64,000 nt of DNA from Isoetes taiwanensis (GCA_021234155.1 JAJEKV010000002.1:9138409-9202408); one strand, 5' to 3'; shown: positions 36,800 to 50,587, counted from the first letter of the stretch. The notes: generated by a model from the letters alone, not told the origin. Numbers and translations are program-made.

Positions 36800-37700
36800 T
36801 TTTAAAATACGATCTAGACATACTTCAAGGTAAACACATACCAGCGCTATTTTGATCGGGACTTGGCGCTTGCACTCCATCTTCAAGTTTCTTCGACCTG
36901 TATCTTACTACATTATTGTTTATTTCTATGACAATACTAGTCGGACTAGCTAATGTAAGAGTTGTAGACATGCAATATAAATAAATGATAAGACTTGCAT
37001 ATTGGTTATGGCACAATTTCATGGTAGACAATCTACTGTGTGACAACACGTAATATTATAGCCAACTAGATAAAAATATAACATCAAGATGAAACCATAA
37101 AAATATAAGAATTCAAAAACATTGTTTCTCATTCATGTAGTTGAAGACAACGTCTTGGAGAAGTTTTCCATCTTGCGTGTCACTTTGATTCAACGGCTCT
37201 CCTCCAAATAGAATGACTTTATCAAAATAAAATGCTTCGTCTTTCAGTTGAAGGAAGTTCTACAAGACACAACAGGTGATCACCATTATAGACGCATGAG
37301 GCATCTTCACCAGAAGATCTTTCACAATGCTCCAATGGCTCTTCAACAATGCAGAAGTTGTCTCGAAAATAACTCTAGCTTATGATAAGTGCTTTAAAAA
37401 TTCGATAACATTATAGTGGATCATTGTATGGGTCCCATGACCTATTGATCTCCGTGGACGTTAAAAAATCTATTCTATTCTATTCTTCTTTTTCACAACT
37501 AGCATATATTCACCTGGGCTTCTACCCTTATATAGAGCATATGGTATGCGCAAGTAAGGGGTCGCATTAAACCCCCAGATAATGGCTTTTATGGCTAAAC
37601 CCCCAACCATAATGCGAATATGAATTTTAATTTGGCCCTTTATCCGTATTACGTAATGCAGTCCCAACTAGCAATCCATATACCCTTCCGCATATACCGG
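36800..37700. other. no gene recognised
   Basis: AT-rich with short frames only. Confidence 0.4.
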
Positions 37701-38090
37701 AATGTTGGCTAATGTTTATCATACATATAATCGTAATGTTGGCCAATGTTTATAAACCATTAGCCAATGTTGGCCGCTGGTTTATAATTTTCAAATGTTC
37801 GCTTACTACAATAACAATGGTTTATAATGTTGGATGTTGAAATGTCATTCTAACCCCTACGGTAGTTATACAAAACCCTTATGGCAACACTTTATGGCCA
37901 AACATCATAACCTTTGTCACCCTGCAAAGGTTAACACTAACATCATAACCCATGTCACCTCAAATGGACGCTATCATAACCTTTATTATGATAATCATAA
38001 CCCTAACATGATAATCTTATAACCTTTAAAAATAAAATCATAACTTTAGAACATGATAATCTATTAATCTATTGACATCATAATCTGCGG
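37700..38090. repeat. degenerate short-unit repeat (catcataacc)
   Basis: ataatgttggccaatgtttata recurs three times near 37700-37790. catcataacc-like strings (about 12-40-bp spacing) recur from 37900 to 38060. Low complexity. Confidence 0.5.
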
Positions 38091-38132
38091 CATATTGGCA
38101 TCAAATTTGCATATTCCCTCGCTTGGCTTTAT

Positions 38133-38157
38133 ATAGATAGATAGATAGATAGATAGT
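38133..38157. repeat. (ATAG)n microsatellite
   Basis: Six tandem ATAG units. Confidence 0.95.
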
Positions 38158-39759
38158 ATTTTAACGCTACCAGGCAAAGTGATCCAACTGACATGTGACT
38201 AGCAACACCATACTACATTGCTCTGTTGGGCCCCTCGCCTCTAACCGGTTGGCTGCTTTCACAAGAGCACCATCACCCATCCATTTTCCCCTTGATCCTA
38301 TTCCTTCCCAAAGTTCCTTCCTTCCTTCCCCTCATTTGAAATGGTTTCTATCAAGGTAATCGGCCAAGGTAGCTCTAATCATCCTCTTCCAGCCATCCGT
38401 AGCATGAGATGATGTTCAGGCCACATTTACTTGTTTGAAGGTGAACCCATTGAAGGAGCAAGGAGTAAATGTGTCTCACAAAAGTAACCTGCTTGATCGG
38501 TTTGTCTCAAGATGAGGCACGCCACAGATGAACATTGAGGCACCGGCATCCCTCCTTAGAGTGCACCTTCAGATGCCCCCTCCAGGCGTATCACGATGAT
38601 GCAAGGAGGGAATGGGCTTTACACCTAACACTGTAACTGCTTTCATGTTTCAGAAACCAAGCATGCATGAGTTTTTTCCTTTTTGTAAAACAGCTCTTCA
38701 ATGTACTTAATATGGTATCTTCGGGTATTATTAGGGTAAAAACGTGCAAGGCTTCAGCTAAGATGCACGAGATTTTGTAAACCAAATCTTCAATATAATA
38801 TAATATATTATCTTTTTTCTCAGAATCAGATGGTATTTGTTCCATCTACCATAACTCAAAACAAGGAACTGAAATCAAACATTGGTTCTATTTACTTCAA
38901 AATATGAAACTGAACTGAAAATATGAAGCACAAACTTCCAAATATGAACTTCCAAACGCTACTCTAAGAACTTCCAAACGATACCTAAGCCGCTTTATGT
39001 AATGCTTGTAATCATTTTTGTATTTTCTTTTCTCTCGTTGGAACTGTGTGACAAACGTAAAAGTTTCAACATGTTTATTTGCATGCAATGTCTCGTGATG
39101 CAAGTTTCACATGCACAAGTTTCTGCATGCACAAGTTTTTTTGTAGAAAAAGTCCAAAATTTGAAGTACATCTTGCACTTTGCCTCCTCAAAGAGATTTC
39201 GTGCCAAATGTAAAACCATTGCGTGTCCTGGTGTCACTTAAAACTCCAAACTCTACCTAAACCGCAAGTGAGACACATTTTATATTAAGTATTACATAAT
39301 AGACATTCAAAACATTCTTTTCTACATCTATATCTTTCCTCGACTTGTGCAATCCAAAGAATTAGGGGAGACCATAATGACTTCAATGGACTTCTAACCA
39401 TACATCTTCAATACATCTTCTCGCTTCCCTTTCCCAACACTGAAAAAATCAAAGACCACTAAATATACTGACTCATAATCATTGCAAAACAACCTGCAAT
39501 TGTGAGCAGATTTATGATACAAAGTTTACAGTAACCTTTAGATTGCTCGCAACAAATTTCAAAATTGCAATCTATCATGCCTATGAAGTAGATATATTCC
39601 GTGACTCGCTTGTAAGTTAGACAAGCCAAAGCCATGACAGACCTAATGATATTGCTATGTCAGTTCGGGACAAGTCAAATGTGTACCAACATTTTTCTAG
39701 ACTTATGCTCGCTATACCATGTCTGGCTTCTAATAAATAGGAGGTCCTGAACTTAGATC

Positions 39760-42700
39760 AATTGCTTCCCTACTTTCCTTCCAAAATTCTTACCAACTTT
39801 CCTTCTCGGCCACTAATCCTTCCCGCAAATACCAAGTTCTCTTTAAGAATTTCGCTTTGCACTAACCCCCTCACCTGCCTTCAAGTTGCCTTCTACCTCA
39901 AGAACACTCCAAGACAACGAGCCAATGCTAAGAGAAGTGGCTGCATTGATCCGCTTTGTTCTTTCGTCCAATACAATATGAGTCTTTAACTTTGGTCACT
40001 ATCCTTCTCGAGAGCTGAGATTCCCATTGTTGGACTCCACTAAAGTGGCCTTGTAGACTTTTATTGTCTACCTTCTGCCTTTTCAACTTCTCACTTGGTT
40101 TGGTGCTCGGCCATCCACCATGGCATCAAGTGTATGTCTTAACTCCATCAGCCTGCTATCTCCTCAATGTTTTTGCAGCCAACCCTTCAAAGACTTCATT
40201 TTCAATCTCCACTTCAACTCGACACTCATCTTCAAACTCGTTGTATCTAATTGCCGGGAGGTAGTTCTTGTTAAAATAGTCTTCGTAACAAGGACAATTC
40301 CCACCCATGTACGCCTCGTCTCACACAACAAATGCCAACTCTCAAACACATCCCTGTAGTTTCTTCTTATGCCTTCCTTAAAGCATGCAGTACAATTTTA
40401 TCTACATTGTCTACCATGTCAGAATCTCCTAGATCACAACTCCATTTCCTCTTACCATCAGTCCAACCTTCTTTTCTAAAACCTCGCTTTATATGTTTTC
40501 CCCTCGCTTCAAATGGGTAGTAGGAACAACAATTTCCCAAGAGCCCGAACTCTTAATTTATTCAAAGCACTTGGTTGCTTAAGCAAGTCTCAGACTCAGA
40601 GATATGACCTTTCTATTTTGGACCATGTCGCCCACTTTACTAAAATTTTCACATGTGCATCTGAACCCGTAACTCAAGGGAAGAGAAATACCACAGCATT
40701 TTTCATCAAAATATCTTATCAACATGATAACTGTATGTCCAAAAGTCTCACTACTATAAAGTTCATCTTTCAGTGTGTGTTGGATGCCCACTATCCACAA
40801 AATTTCCAAACCTTTTAGATTGCAACAAACCAAACACCTACACAAGCCAATGAGACCACAATAAGCAACATGACTAATAAATGAGGCCACCAAGAAGAAA
40901 TGAGGATCAGATGTCAGCTTTACATCTAGACCATAGCCTGCTATGGGGTGATAGGAATATACACATATAAGGCCACAATTGAACAAGAGGGGGTTTCAGC
41001 CTCCAAGAGTCCCCAGATTGAGGAGAATTAGATGGATCTTGTAGTTTATGTAGACAGCTTGAACCTTCCGTGGAAGCAACTGGCTGCCCTCCACTCTTGT
41101 CTATCCTTCCTTTCTACATCTACAACAAGAGTGGAATACATCTAGCTTTTTAAGCTATTCTCACATATGCTTGGCATATACCTTATAAATGAATAAATGT
41201 TACTCTAATTATACCAACCCCTCGTAAGTAAAATTTTTCGAGTGGACCGTGATTGTGGTTGATAAACTAGGACCATGGTTCATGGTTAAGAAATTATGCA
41301 TCCTCTTTCCACCCCAAATTTGTACTGTCTCAAACAATTTTAGTGGGACCGATTATAACGTTTTATGTCCCGCCCCTCAAAATGTTCCCCGTATAATGTC
41401 AACAAGGAAGTTCCATAAGGTCGCTTACCATCAAACTTTCCTTTGTGAGTGAGCCTCCTCATGTCATTGCAAAACTTCCTCACATCTTTCATTCATCGAC
41501 TCACTCAAACTTTCTCTCTTAAGGTTCTAACCTTCACAGACAAAGCCACATTTCTTCTTTGAGAAAGTCAACTCCTTCTTCAAGAATCTATTTCAAGCCT
41601 CAGTCATTCCAGCCATGTTAACCAGCTCTCAGATATGTAAGAGTCTACCCTTGTCTTTGTCTCTTTGTATCACTGACCTCTCTCTCTAATGTTTTCCATT
41701 TTGTCTCAGATAATTTCACAATGTAAATTCCCTCCTGGGAATTGGATGCACAATATGAACATTGGAAATTTGGAAACCTTTTACCATCTATATTGACTAC
41801 AATGTACCACATGCCTAAATGCTCCATCAACCTCAACTACTCCTATCACCAACTGAACTTTGAGCTTTGGTTCGTGAGTACCAACAATAACCAAAATTTT
41901 GAATCATCTAGATAAGGCCTCAACCTCTTTCTTGTAAATACCCATACCTATACCTAATTGCCAAAACCCCAACAAAGCAGCCAACACTACTTCCCTTTTT
42001 TATGACCTAAATGAAACAAATAGGAAGAAAAGCATCATACCCAAAGATTTATGGATACAAAAGAGATATTGAAGAGGTAAAAGCGAAACTTACTTGAAGA
42101 ACTAGCTTGTGACTCACTGATTTACAATGCTTTAGGTTGAGTCATGATGAAATAACAAAAATGTTAGCCATTGGGTGTCTTTAGTTGTCACTAACATTTA
42201 AGCACTACCTTTGGTGAAACAAGTGGGGCATGCCTCTTTGCCCGTGCCCATTGACTTCCCCTTTGTCATCAGCCACCTTTTGGTTCATTGCACTTGTTCT
42301 TTTGTTCTCTTTCTTTTCCTTAGCAAGCAATATTGCCCATTACTTTAATATGTTCCTTCATGTTGTCAATTAGGTCCCCATTTGGAAATAGAAGAAGGGT
42401 CTCTATTGCAAGTCATACACTTAATGCAAATCTCTTCTACCAAGTAGCCTCCTATGGTGTCCTCAAACAACCTAAACTTTACTTGATATTGCTCAACAAA
42501 TGGGTGACTTTGTTGACATGTAAAGCTCCATCAAGCGTTCTATTCTTCAAACCACAACTTCTTCATGACTTTTAAGAGTTGATTCACTATCTCGCATTTA
42601 TTTTCAAGACCTTGTCTATGCTTTAAGAAGTTCAATTTGTGCTCCTTGGTTTCCAAGTGCCGAGCGGTGAAATTATACACTGTATTCTCCCTTTGCCATA

Positions 42701-43100
42701 TTTCATGTCATATTTTCCTATTATTTAATTCACAAACTGAAAACTTACTCCATTTACATCCATGGACATAATCTCAAATCGGTCTCTGCTTTGCCATTAC
42801 TCTTCTATTTTCATTTTGTACTTCCTATAGGTGCATGTTTCCACCGCTTGTTTGAGTCAAGTGAGGCTTTGGAAAGTAATCCTAGCAAATTCGGTGCTCT
42901 ACAAGCTACATTAAAGTCTTCACCAAATTTTTACTAATGCCATCTACCCTACCCTTCAACCTCTAACCGAGAAGGTCGCTTCATTGATCTTCCTCAACCC
43001 CTCGGAAAGTAATAGTCTTCTTCTTTTCTTGGGATGATCGCCAACCTTAAAAGCCCATCTTGATCTTCTCACACAACCTACTATTCTTATCAGAACCTCG
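39760..43100 (-). pseudogene. long decayed coding region, - strand, unrecognised
   Basis: The - strand reads protein-like in several places. About 41935-41690 is one frame of about 85 codons: IYKKEVEALSR, stop, FKILVIVGTHEPKLKVQLVI, GVVEVDGAFRHVVHCSQYRW, stop, KVSKFPMFILCIQFPGGN, LHCEII, stop, DKMENIRERE. Its three stops are TGA or TAA, the kind made by C-to-T change at CGA or CAA codons. Further along, 40470-40160 gives DMVDNVDKIVLHALRK and YLPAIRYNEFEDECRVEVEI (shifts between), and 42600-42430 gives NQLLKVMKKLWFEE and FVEQYQVKFRLFEDTIGGYL. I do not recognise the family; a transposon protein or a dispersed gene remnant is possible. Confidence 0.35.
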
Positions 43101-45157
43101 GGTTCGCTGCTACAAATTTATGTCTACTTTCTTGCCTCTTGACAATGGCAATTTCTTTTTCACCAAGAAAATGTCTTTCCTAGCTCCTCCAACCCATCGA
43201 GTTCAACTCACGCCTCAAATCAAGATATAATATGTTATTCTTCACTATGATAAAGCCAATCTCGCAATATCACTATTTCCAAAAGATCAACACAAAAAAC
43301 CACTATTTCCCCGCTCCACCTACATCACTCCACAAAGAAGCCGCCATCACAAAAGTATAAGGTAAGAATTGGTTGAGGAAAAAATAAAACTGGAAAGAAG
43401 TAGGTGAGAAAACTAAATGTAAGACAACCTTTAAACGAATTAGGTTTGGTTTTTGCTTGCTTTTTGTGAAGCAAACGATGATGTGCTTTAACCTCAAGAA
43501 ATTAAAATCACACAAGCACGCAAACAAGAGTCAAGTTACAAATAAAATGGGTGCATATGAACAAAGAGGGAATGTAAGATTTTGAACTTAAAGAGCTGCA
43601 AATGCTTCCACGTAAACCTCTTTCACGGTGCCCAATGGTGCTTCAATTTGTCCAAAAGAGGATTGCAAGAAGAAGACAAATTTCATCTCAGATTAAGTAC
43701 CTTCGATTACGTGCGATAGCGGTAGATATATCACCCGGCGATCAATTAGATGCCCTATACCCCTACTTCCGGATTCATGCGGAGCCATTTCGCTTCACTA
43801 CCTCTTCCGCTTGAGTATCACTCTTGGTTTTCTTAACCCGGTTCAACATGGTGAAGTCCCCGGGATATTCAGGTGTAGGATATCTAGAATCTGTCGTAAG
43901 CTAGGGTAGCACACATCTACCATTCAATTGCCTGCTTGATCCACGTAGAGTAGATCTGACAATTTTGTAAATAAATGATTAGTGTCATATGCTGCTCAAA
44001 GAGCATCACAACAAACATCCTAGAATAATGATGTATCACATACTATTGTAGAAGATGGAAATGATGTGTAGACCACTGCAACACCAAAATTTCTTTGATG
44101 GAGCTCTTGTAAAGGGGTCATGTGTTGCATCAAGGTTTCTGCTACTTGAGGCACCCTTGATATAGTCTGAAAGTCATGATCTCATTTAGTCTATTACCAA
44201 ACGGTGCAACAATGAAATTAGGTTTTAAAATGCTAGCAAAGATGTCAACAATCATTCCTATGTACTTGTGGACTATACTTATACCCAATCCAAACACTCA
44301 GAACAAATGAATTCTTTGTAATAGTATGTAAGTCTCTATACAACCATATCTTTGATTTTATCAGTTGGCTCTCTAACCATTGATTCTACATCAGCTTGAG
44401 GGATGTATGGATTGTCTAGCTACAAAAACTTCTCAAAATTAGAAGCACGCATTTTCAAAACTTCATCTCCCCAAACATACCAAATTCAAGTCAGAGTCTT
44501 CAATTTAATTCATTCCAAAACGTTACTTGTCAAGAATATATCCAGTATTGCCTGCATATTCTTTTTTGCAATATCAAGAGCCGCAAAAAAATGACGCACA
44601 AAAAAAAAACATCCCAAAGTTGATCGACAGAATCTTCATAAAAAAATATTTAGCTGCCCTTGCGAATTGGCTGCTTTCTTCACAATGAAGGCCAAAATCT
44701 TTCACTTCATCAATGGAATCCATTCACCAAGTCTGGCTTTTGGATTTTGAAGGAGGGAGGAACGAAGATCTAAATGTAGTGCAAAAGAAGAATGTCTTAC
44801 CTTGGACAATATTTTTGGATGGATGTATGCATCAATCAACTCCAGCTCTATCAAATAAGCATCTTTCAAATAGGATAATGCTCAAAACATGTAATAACAA
44901 TAAAAGGAGTGGCCAAAGAACAAGCCACAATCCAACCATCTGCTCAAATATGACCAAGCTGCATTGATTCCTTGGTATATGATGCAACCAACATACGAGG
45001 CTGCAAGTTTTTTCAAGTCATTTGCTATTTTTCAAGCAATTGATTTTTCTTCTTGACAAGATCCAATTGTCTTGTTTCTGTAGGCTGAAAGCAAAATGAA
45101 TTAGAGCAGAATATAATGAGACTGTAATTTTGTTCGTTGGAAACTTTGAACCAGCGA

Positions 45158-45180
45158 TTTTTTTTTTTTTTTTTTTTTTT
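45158..45180. repeat. poly(T) run
   Basis: About 23 uninterrupted T. It could be the poly(A) tail of a - strand retroposed sequence, but no parent body is recognised to its right. Confidence 0.8.
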
Positions 45181-45439
45181 GCTTTTTGTTAATTTCTTAA
45201 TTCTATGACAATGTTGCAGCTGGATCCAAAATCGAAACTTTTGCATGTGAATAAAAAGGCCAAAATGGTACCATTCAAGGCCATTCAGAGGTTGTGGCAA
45301 CAAAGCAGTTTATGAATACCTCAAGGTTCTTAAATCTCTATATTTTTTTCTTCCCTTTTCTTCCTCCGAGGGTTTCCTTTGTCATATACATATGTATACA
45401 CATTTTACCATATTATTATGGTATATACTAGAAAGGGGC

Positions 45440-45525
45440 TCGGCCATCTTTTGCATCATTCCTCGGCCTCGGCACTGGCCTCGATTTGGAATTTGGCACC
45501 AATGCCTTGGCCTCGACCTGGATAA
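45440..45525. repeat. GGCCTCGG-rich stretch
   Basis: cggcctcggcactggcctcg and cttggcctcgacctgg within 85 bp. The same GC-rich word occurs inside both 89-bp arrays (46690, 47040-47080 and 56410), so it may be an eroded edge of that repeat. Confidence 0.45.
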
Positions 45526-45918
45526 ATTCTAGCCTATGCATGCACAACATCAGATTGTACCCATGTTAAATGGAATCTCACCTAAGACGTCGCTTAATTT
45601 ATTCTCGCAGTATAGCTGTAATATGTTGAATGTAATGCGATCCATACACATGGTCCATTGGGAGCAAAGGTCTCATCTAAAAATATAGGTCGTAAAGCCG
45701 TTGGAAGCATGCCTCTACTAGCTTTAATGTTTAAGTTTTCTCTATTTGTAATTATTTATCTATAGTTGAATATGCAAAGGGTGGGTGTGGGAGTTTAAAT
45801 GTTGTTTACGCTCATGTTACCCAAGGTTCCTTGGTTAACAATATTGGAATTATATGGAAACCTTGTAAGTATAAAAATTTGAAACGTTTAAGCTGGGGTG
45901 CTTACCCATGAGCATCTG

Positions 45919-45936
45919 GAACATTCTCGAACATTC
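45919..45936. promoter_or_regulatory. perfect four-module HSE
   Basis: GAACATTCTCGAACATTC: four alternating GAA/TTC modules with 2-bp gaps, the plant heat-shock factor consensus. Sequence match only; binding is untested. Confidence 0.6.
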
Positions 45937-46041
45937 TATTCTGAGTATTTGTAAAGTTTTAAAGAACTTGCTTTTTTTAGACTGAGGTGCTCACCCATAA
46001 GCACTTGGAACATTCTAGAGCTGCTTATTTAGGAGCATCTA

Positions 46042-46059
46042 GAACATTCTAGAACATTC
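46042..46059. promoter_or_regulatory. perfect four-module HSE
   Basis: GAACATTCTAGAACATTC, inside the 89-bp unit. Confidence 0.6.
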
Positions 46060-46504
46060 TATTTTGAGAGTTTGTAAGGCTTCAAAAAACTTGCTATTTT
46101 TAGACTGAGGTGCTTACCAATGAGCATTTGGAATATCTGTGAACATTCTACAGAGTATTTCTGTAACGTTTCAAAAACTGGCTTTTTGCACTGAGGTGAT
46201 TACCTATGAAAAACTTTCTATGTTTAGACTGAGGCACTTACCCTGAGCATGTTTGTAAAGTTCAAAAAAACTTGCTATTTTTTTATTGAGGTGCTTGCTC
46301 ATGAGCATCTGAGCATGTAGAACATTCTATTTTGCCTATTTGCACTTTTCAACAAACTTTCTATTTTTAGACTGAGGTGCTTCTCAATGAGCATCTCAGG
46401 AGCATCTAGAATATTCTAGAACTATCTAGAACATATTTTGATTTTTTCCAAAGTTTCAAAAAACTTTCTATTTTTGGACTAAGGTGCCTACCCATGAGCA
46501 TATG

Positions 46505-46522
46505 GAACATTCCAGAACATTC
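46505..46522. promoter_or_regulatory. perfect four-module HSE
   Basis: GAACATTCCAGAACATTC, a one-base variant in the central gap. Confidence 0.6.
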
Positions 46523-46591
46523 TATTTTGATTGCATGAGAAGTTCCAAAAACATTCTATTTTTAGGCTAAGGTGCTTACTCTGAGCATCTA

Positions 46592-46609
46592 GAACATTCC
46601 AGAACATTC
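46592..46609. promoter_or_regulatory. perfect four-module HSE
   Basis: GAACATTCCAGAACATTC, the neighbouring unit 87 bp from the previous site, i.e. one repeat period. Confidence 0.6.
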
Positions 46610-46793
46610 TATTTTGGCTACTTGCAAAGTCTCAGAAAATTTTTGCAATTTTTGGACACATGTGGGCCTTTTTCTTTTAAGCTATTCCTCTGCTCGGCCT
46701 CGGCCATAGCATCTAGAACATTCTATTTTGAGTGCTTGCAAGTTTTAAAGAACTTGCTATTTCTAGACTGAGGTGCTCATCCATGAGCACCTG

Positions 46794-46811
46794 GAACATT
46801 CTAGAACATTC
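46794..46811. promoter_or_regulatory. perfect four-module HSE
   Basis: GAACATTCTAGAACATTC, after the GC-rich spacer. The matching unit in array 2 lies at 57050. Confidence 0.6.
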
Positions 46812-47329
46812 TATTGTGAGTATGTGCAAAGTTTCAAACAAACTACTATTTTTAGACTGAGGTGCTTACCCATGAAAAAACACTTTCTATATTTAGACGA
46901 AGTGCTTATCCTGAACACCTAGAGCATTCCAGAACATTTTATTTTAGCCTTTTGCAAAGTTTCAAAAAAAACATCTATTTTGAGATTGAGGTGCTCACCC
47001 ATGAGCATTGGCAAAGTTTCAACAACTTCTATTGTGACTGTCTCTGCCTCGGCTCGATTTTGGTCGGTGGCCTCGGGCCGTTTGATAGAAGCCATGCTCA
47101 CCCATGGTGACTCTTATCTATGGGGATGTTCTTTTCTTTTGCACTAATCCCTTGAACTCGGCTTGGACTAATGCACTAATTCCTCCGTATCCACGTTTCT
47201 CAATGTTCAAAGCACAACACCCCTATATGTTAAGAAACTTATCCATCTTACTCAGCATTCATTGCTCAATCCATGCATGAGTAGTTTACCACATCCTATT
47301 TACACCTACTACAATGCAAGTCTATACAT

Positions 47330-48620
47330 ACACATGCCCTACTACCAATTCTAATGTATTACTCATGAAGAATACTACCAATTCTCTACAGACACTTATG
47401 AGGAGGCTATTACCATGCCTACTAAGTATCTTAATATCCCATAAGGAGCTTACGCATACCTATTACTAATTCCAAAGTATCACCCATGAGGAACATACTC
47501 ACACCTTTTACTAATTCCAAAGTATCAACCATGAGGAGCCTACTCAAACCTATTGATATACATCATATACATCCTACTACCAATTCTAAAGTATCACCTC
47601 CCAGGGATTATCAAGCACTAATTCCCTCGGCCTCCCCGCCTTGGACAAAACGCACCAACTCCTGCATATTACATGTTTCTCAATATTTAAAGTACAACAT
47701 CCCTATATGTTTAAGAAACTTACCCATCTTACTCAATGAACCCATTTGACCACACTGACATTAATTTACATTCAGCAGGCTATCCCACCATGAAGGAGCC
47801 TACTCACACCTTTACCACACCTGTGCACGTCCATGAGGAGCCTACTCAAACCTATTGGACATATACACTCACTACATCCCTAATTACCAATTCTAAAGTA
47901 TCACCCATGAGGAGATTACTGAGCATCTTACCTTGGACATCCTAGAGCATTATATTTTGATCGTCTGAGAAGCTTCAAAAACTATCATAGATGAGGAGCT
48001 TCACCCTACAATTCCACTGCAACTTCAAAGTATCACCCATGTCGCTTCACCGTCTATACTCCATACCTACATCCATAATTTCAAATTATCACCCATGTGG
48101 AGCTTATAATACACCTATTACCAACACCTACTACCGATTCCAAAGTACTCACCTATCGAGAACTTGCTACTCCAACCCTCATACTAATTCCACCTCACCC
48201 ATGAGAGAAGTCAGACTCACATCTATGAGGAGCTTATTGCCGCCTATTGCCAATTAGGAACTTACTGATACCTGCTACCCAAGTCCAAAGCATCACCCAT
48301 GAAAAGTTGACTCACGTCTACTGTAATTTTGAAAGAATCACACATGAGAAGCTAACTCACACCTATTGCAACTGCAAAGTATCACCCATGTGGAGCTTAC
48401 ATGCACCTATTACTACCATTTCCAAAGTATCTTCCACGGGGAGTTTACTCACACCTACTGCATTTTCCATTACTCACATGTACTACAAATTCAACGTATC
48501 ACTCATGTGGAGCTTACACACACCTATTACCAACATGTACTACCGATTTGAAAGTATTACCCATTGAGAGCTTACCCAAACCTGTTCCAAAGTCTCATCC
48601 ATGAGAAGCTGACTTATATC
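47330..48620. repeat. 46-bp satellite array
   Basis: Units of about 46 bp of the type ttactaattccaaagtatca, cccatgaggagcctactcac, acctat. Clear neighbours start at 47463 and 47509. About 25 units with many indels. The core cccatgagga/cat resembles the cccatgagcat of the 89-bp repeat next door, so the two may share an origin. Short ORFs rich in Thr/His across it are shadows. Confidence 0.8.
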
Positions 48621-48639
48621 TATGGGAGAGGATTCCGAC

Positions 48640-50580
48640 ACAATCTAGGGTGTAACTTGATAGTGGTACCCCAAAAGCAATCGGGTCCTGACACTTCTGT
48701 TTTAAGTGCTTTAGGTGCTTATTCCTCGAACAAAATTCTAGAGTAACTAATTGTGAGGTTGTTATTCCAGAATAGCAATCCTCTTCCCGAGGGAGGAAGG
48801 GATCATGACATGGATTCGATTCTTTGCTGAATTGATTTCTTAGTTGATCTCTGGGTAACGGATGTATGGATTTCTTGGATGGCGGAATTTGCATCGGCCT
48901 CTGCTATATCATTCTTCAATTCCGAATAAGCTAAGTTCATTCTAATTGCACTCGATAAATTCAGGAATTGCAATTCCTTTGATCATATCAATTTTCATGG
49001 CAAGTCTCTGAAAGCATTGATTCTCGGGGCTTAAACTAAGAATTTTACTTGGAGCCAGGGAACGTGAGAAAACAAACTGTAAAGAGGATTAGAGAATTGG
49101 GAGAAGGAGAACATTGCACCTTTAGTAAGAAAAGAACGCTCTCGGAAATAAAGAAGACAACAGAACTTTCAAAAGAGTTAGAGGATTCTTTTTCTACATT
49201 GTAAGGAATTGTACCGATGGATGATTCAAAAGGAAGAGTAGCAATAATGCTTTTAAAAAGGATCAAACATTTTACCACATGTTACTATAGCAGCATTCCA
49301 AGGAATTTCATGTGATGAAAGATATGATTTCCAATGTGAGAGAGAAACCATGCAAGTAATAAAATTTCAAAGAAGTAATTGGAGGACTCCAAGCAAGGAA
49401 GACCACCTCCAAATGGTAGCCTACAGTTAGGAGAGGGATCAATCAGAGCAATTTCAAGGCTTCTTTCAATTCTAAGAAAAACTCAGAGTCTGTGCATTTA
49501 GAAGACTAATATGTGCGCAGTTTGATGTCGGGTCCATGGTCAATGCATGCAAGGAAGAAGATTTGATGCACTTTCCCAGAAGAGATAAGTGTTGTGAGAA
49601 GGTTTTGCATGAGAATACACGAAGTTTCACCTTATAAAACATGTTAGAAAGCATGTAACCTGAGAGTGGGTGGAGAAAATTGATCACATCCAATACATTT
49701 GCTAGAAGTGACATTGCATTCCTGAACCATTTATTTGTTATTCTCATGCTTTTTAGTTTCTAAGTATTTCTTACATGGTTCTCAAATCTATTTTTTTTCT
49801 TTTTTGTTCAACCATACCTTTGCTTTTTGAAAAGGAACATCCCTATTACGAAGATATCCCAAATAGACTTGAAAGATTGAAACCAAGCTATATTAGGGAG
49901 GCTTCAAGAAAGAGAAATGATGTTGTTGCCAATCACACGCACCTGTGATCTTGAGTTTGGCCATGCAAGCCATAAATAACATGAGGACTGATCCCATGGT
50001 GTACACAAAGATTGCAAGTGTAAGTGTAATTTGCTGCTTGGGAAGCAAAACACACAATCAAATCAACTAGTGATTAGTTGGAGACAAATTGTGTGCTTAA
50101 GGATGAGAATGATGAATGGCATTAGCATGCATGTCTAATGCATACGTACAAAGTGTAGTTTGAAGAGGCAAGTGTGCTCTCGCACTCTAGTCTTGATTGC
50201 CTTGATTTTAACATATCTACTGTTTTATGTAGGCTGCCAACATGCCCCAAAGAGAAGGTTAAGAATAATGCTATGACAATTTGGAAGTGCCTAGAAACGT
50301 AAAAAGTAGTTTAGATTTCTACTCGAGTTGGGTGTTAGCGTAGAGGTAAATTAAAGCTTTATCCTCTCAGCAGCAAGAAGCATGTTAACAAGAAAACTAG
50401 GGTCGGCAAGAACCCTTCAGTTACAAGATTGGTATACAAATCTGGTTCTCCTTTGAATTCCACCAAAGATGCAACTAAACTCAAGACATTTGTTCCATTA
50501 TACCATAGATTCATTAAGTAAGCAAAACACCAGGCACGTTTGACAGCATTTGCAGATGATACTATTGTCTCGGGTGGATA
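48640..50580. other. no gene recognised
   Basis: Short frames only on both strands; AT-rich. The word gtgctttaggtg at 48708 recurs at 55422 next to array 2, with gtaccccaaa nearby in the opposite orientation there. Confidence 0.4.
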
Positions 50581-50587
50581 GATTTAT

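Larger units (their letters stand above)
45890..47110. repeat. 89-bp satellite-like array with heat-shock elements (array 1)
   Basis: About a dozen imperfect units of roughly 89 bp: tgaggtgcttacccatgagc, atctggaacattctagaaca, ttctattttgagtatttgca, aagtttcaaaaaacttgcta, tttttagac. Perfect four-module heat-shock elements (GAAnnTTCnnGAAnnTTC) lie at 45919-45936, 46042-46059, 46505-46522, 46592-46609 and 46794-46811; further units have two or three modules. A GC-rich spacer (ctcggcctcggcc) interrupts at 46690. Units vary in length by internal deletion. Confidence 0.85.

Noticed and set aside
45890-47110. Regularly spaced repeats as a CRISPR array
   Set aside because: Units are 89 bp, diverged and contiguous with no unique spacers, and the context is a plant nuclear genome.
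47486-48746. Several overlapping ORFs of 60-106 codons
   Set aside because: They follow the 46-bp satellite; the repeated peptide phrases come from the repeat period.
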